Assembly (NCBI GenBank): GCA_002392835.1
Contig: DGHX01000104.1
Coordinates: 16,183 to 23,539 of the forward strand
From: Prevotella sp. UBA3837
Lineage (GTDB): Bacteria; Bacteroidota; Bacteroidia; Bacteroidales; Bacteroidaceae
DNA length: 7,357 nt
Reading direction: 5' to 3'
This document shows, in pieces, positions 6,357 through 7,357 of this stretch. Position numbers and translations under genes: made by a program. A model generated the notes under the pieces. The model was given only the letters and a program-made list of their open reading frames with translations. It made no database searches and was not told the DNA's origin. Every line of letters begins with the position of its first letter. Within the stretch, counting starts at the first letter, position 1.

Positions 6357-6387
6357 CAAAGGTAGCGAAAAACAGCCTAACAGCCAA
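6357..6387 (-). promoter_or_regulatory. Promoter of the symporter-esterase operon
   Basis: On the minus strand, TTG at 6387-6385 and TACCTTTG at 6364-6357 are separated by 20 bases, the Bacteroidetes -33/-7 arrangement. The -7 box is identical to that of the ligase promoter. The predicted start of transcription is near 6351, giving a leader of about 24 bases. The spacer between the boxes is largely a direct repeat of AACAGCC (6371-6377 and 6379-6385), which could be an operator. Confidence 0.6.
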
Positions 6388-6460
6388 GAGAAAAACCGCT
6401 AATGGCGAGATATTAACAAAAAATAAGGCGAAAGAGAGCCGCCGTGCGCCGCCTTTTTAG

Positions 6461-6468
6461 TAATTTTG
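6461..6468 (+). promoter_or_regulatory. Probable -7 box of trmN6 (TAATTTTG)
   Basis: TAATTTTG matches the TAnnTTTG consensus and ends 20 bases before the ATG at 6489. No TTG is visible at the usual distance upstream (the region is GC-rich), so the -33 contact is weak. The box sits inside an upstream in-frame GTG extension (from 6444), which argues against that earlier start. Confidence 0.5.
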
Positions 6469-6488
6469 CACCATACTCATATACGCAC

Positions 6489-7226
6489 ATGGCTAACGAC
6501 TATTTCCGCTTCCGACAGTTCACCGTGTGGCAGCAGCACTGCGCCATGAAGGTGGGCACCGACGGCACGCTGCTCGGTGCCTGGGCCCACGGCGGCCGAC
6601 GCATCCTCGACGTGGGCACCGGCACGGGGCTCATAGCCCTGATGATGGCGCAGCGCTACGCCGAGGCCACCGTCACCGCCATCGACATCGACGCGGCAGC
6701 CGTCAGCCAGGCACGCCAGAACGCTGCCGACTCGCCCTTCGCCAGCCGCATCAGCATCCGGCAGGCCGACGTGGCCGACATGGCGCTACAGCCATCAGTC
6801 AGTGCCGACGAGGGCTGCGACAGCAGCGCCGACGGGGACAGCACCTTCGATGCCATAGTGAGCAACCCACCCTACTTCACCGACTCGCTGAAGAGCCCCG
6901 ACCGGCAGCGCACCATGGCCCGCCACACCGACACGCTGACCTACCGCACGCTGATGGACTGGGCCCGACGCCTGCTGGCGCCCGACGGCGAGCTGTCGGT
7001 GGTGGTGCCCGCCGACCAGCAGAGCCGCATGGAGAGCGAGGCCGCACTGGCCGGACTGTTCAAGAGCCGCGAGTGCAGCGTGCGCACGTCAGCCCGCAAG
7101 CCGCCCAAACGCGTGCTGCTGGCCTTCACAAAGCATTCCGTCCCCTTGGAACGTCAGGAGCTGACGATAGGAACGGCCGACTATGAGCAACTGATGCACG
7201 ACTTCTACTTAGAACGACAACCATAA
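6489..7226 (+). CDS. trmN6: tRNA1(Val) (adenine(37)-N6)-methyltransferase
   Basis: A 245-residue class I SAM-dependent methyltransferase of the YfiC/TrmN6 family, which makes N6-methyladenosine at position 37 of tRNA1(Val). The N-terminal FRFRQFTVWQQHCAMKVGTDG (6-26) is the family signature, followed by SAM-binding motif I ILDVGTGTG (39-47), the acidic motif II IDID (65-68), and the catalytic NPPYF (126-130), typical of amino-group methyltransferases. The C-terminal KPPKRVLLAF (204-213) also fits the family. The start at 6489 is preferred over GTG at 6444 because the -7 box lies between them and the family normally begins just before this FRF motif. An Asp/Ser-rich stretch (about 103-118) just before the catalytic strand looks like a small insertion. 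The next gene starts 5 bases after the stop, so the two are likely co-transcribed. Confidence 0.92.
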   Translation: MANDYFRFRQFTVWQQHCAMKVGTDGTLLGAWAHGGRRILDVGTGTGLIALMMAQRYAEATVTAIDIDAAAVSQARQNAADSPFASRISIRQADVADMALQPSVSADEGCDSSADGDSTFDAIVSNPPYFTDSLKSPDRQRTMARHTDTLTYRTLMDWARRLLAPDGELSVVVPADQQSRMESEAALAGLFKSRECSVRTSARKPPKRVLLAFTKHSVPLERQELTIGTADYEQLMHDFYLERQP

Positions 7227-7231
7227 GAAAA

Positions 7232-7357
7232 ATGCGCATAACAATACTACAGACTGACATTGCCTGGGCCGACGTGCAAGAGAACATCCGGCGCGCCGAG
7301 GCTCTGATGCTACAGGCCGGCCCCATTGCCGACCTCTACGTGCTGCCCGAGATGTGG
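7232..7357 (+). CDS. Nitrilase-superfamily amidase, omega-amidase (YafV)-like, 5' part
   Basis: The first 42 codons of a gene cut by the window end. The translation begins MRITILQTDIAWADVQENI and ends VLPEMW. The early beta strand with LQTDI, the DVQEN segment and LPEM fit the start of a carbon-nitrogen hydrolase of the nitrilase superfamily, with Glu40 as the probable catalytic glutamate. The pattern resembles omega-amidase/YafV-type enzymes, which hydrolyse 2-oxoglutaramate-like amides, but only the first catalytic residue is in view, so the subfamily is tentative. The ATG lies 5 bases after the trmN6 stop codon, suggesting an operon. The remainder lies beyond position 7357. Confidence 0.75.
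   Translation, partial: MRITILQTDIAWADVQENIRRAEALMLQAGPIADLYVLPEMW

Noticed and set aside
6439..6460. Intrinsic terminator (GCCGCC... followed by TTTTT)
   Set aside because: No stable stem is formed upstream of the T-run, and it lies between divergent promoters where no plus-strand transcript is expected to end.

Overview
The window looks like a chromosomal segment from a GC-rich member of the Bacteroidales, most likely a Prevotella-type genome. The evidence is promoters of the Bacteroidetes form (TTG or TTTG, about 20 bases, TAnnTTTG), a lack of Shine-Dalgarno sequences at the starts, tandem GGAGTTA heptamers in the spacers, and protein families typical of gut and rumen Bacteroidales. The genus is an inference from style, not from a marker gene.

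Layout. Positions 1-284 hold no convincing ordinary gene. They carry two tiny overlapping reading frames and several small hairpins on the minus strand, and a well-formed promoter facing right. Positions 285-3645 encode two paralogous AMP-forming acyl-CoA synthetases in tandem on the plus strand, separated by a 52-base spacer made largely of heptamer repeats and probably co-transcribed. Positions 3646-3961 are the gap between convergent genes. It contains a GC-rich hairpin, a 14-bp heptamer inverted repeat, and a roughly 200-bp palindromic element built from 9-bp CACAGATTA units that can fold as a long stem enclosing three hairpins. Positions 3962-6327 are a minus-strand two-gene operon: a FucP-type sugar/H+ symporter followed, with an ATGA overlap, by an exported alpha/beta-hydrolase (acetyl-xylan-esterase/dienelactone-hydrolase-like). 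Positions 6328-6488 are a divergent promoter region. Positions 6489-7357 hold trmN6 (tRNA1(Val) A37 N6-methyltransferase) and, 5 bases further on, the first 42 codons of a nitrilase-superfamily amidase cut by the window edge.

How the genes relate. The ligase pair points to activation of fatty or other carboxylic acids. The symporter-esterase pair points to removal of ester groups from a carbohydrate-like compound outside the cytoplasm followed by uptake of a sugar. The trmN6-amidase pair is housekeeping. I see no defence system, CRISPR array, rRNA, tRNA or transposase gene. The most unusual material is non-coding: the symmetrical 9-bp-unit palindrome, the heptamer tracts that touch stop codons, and the structured minus-strand segment at the left end.
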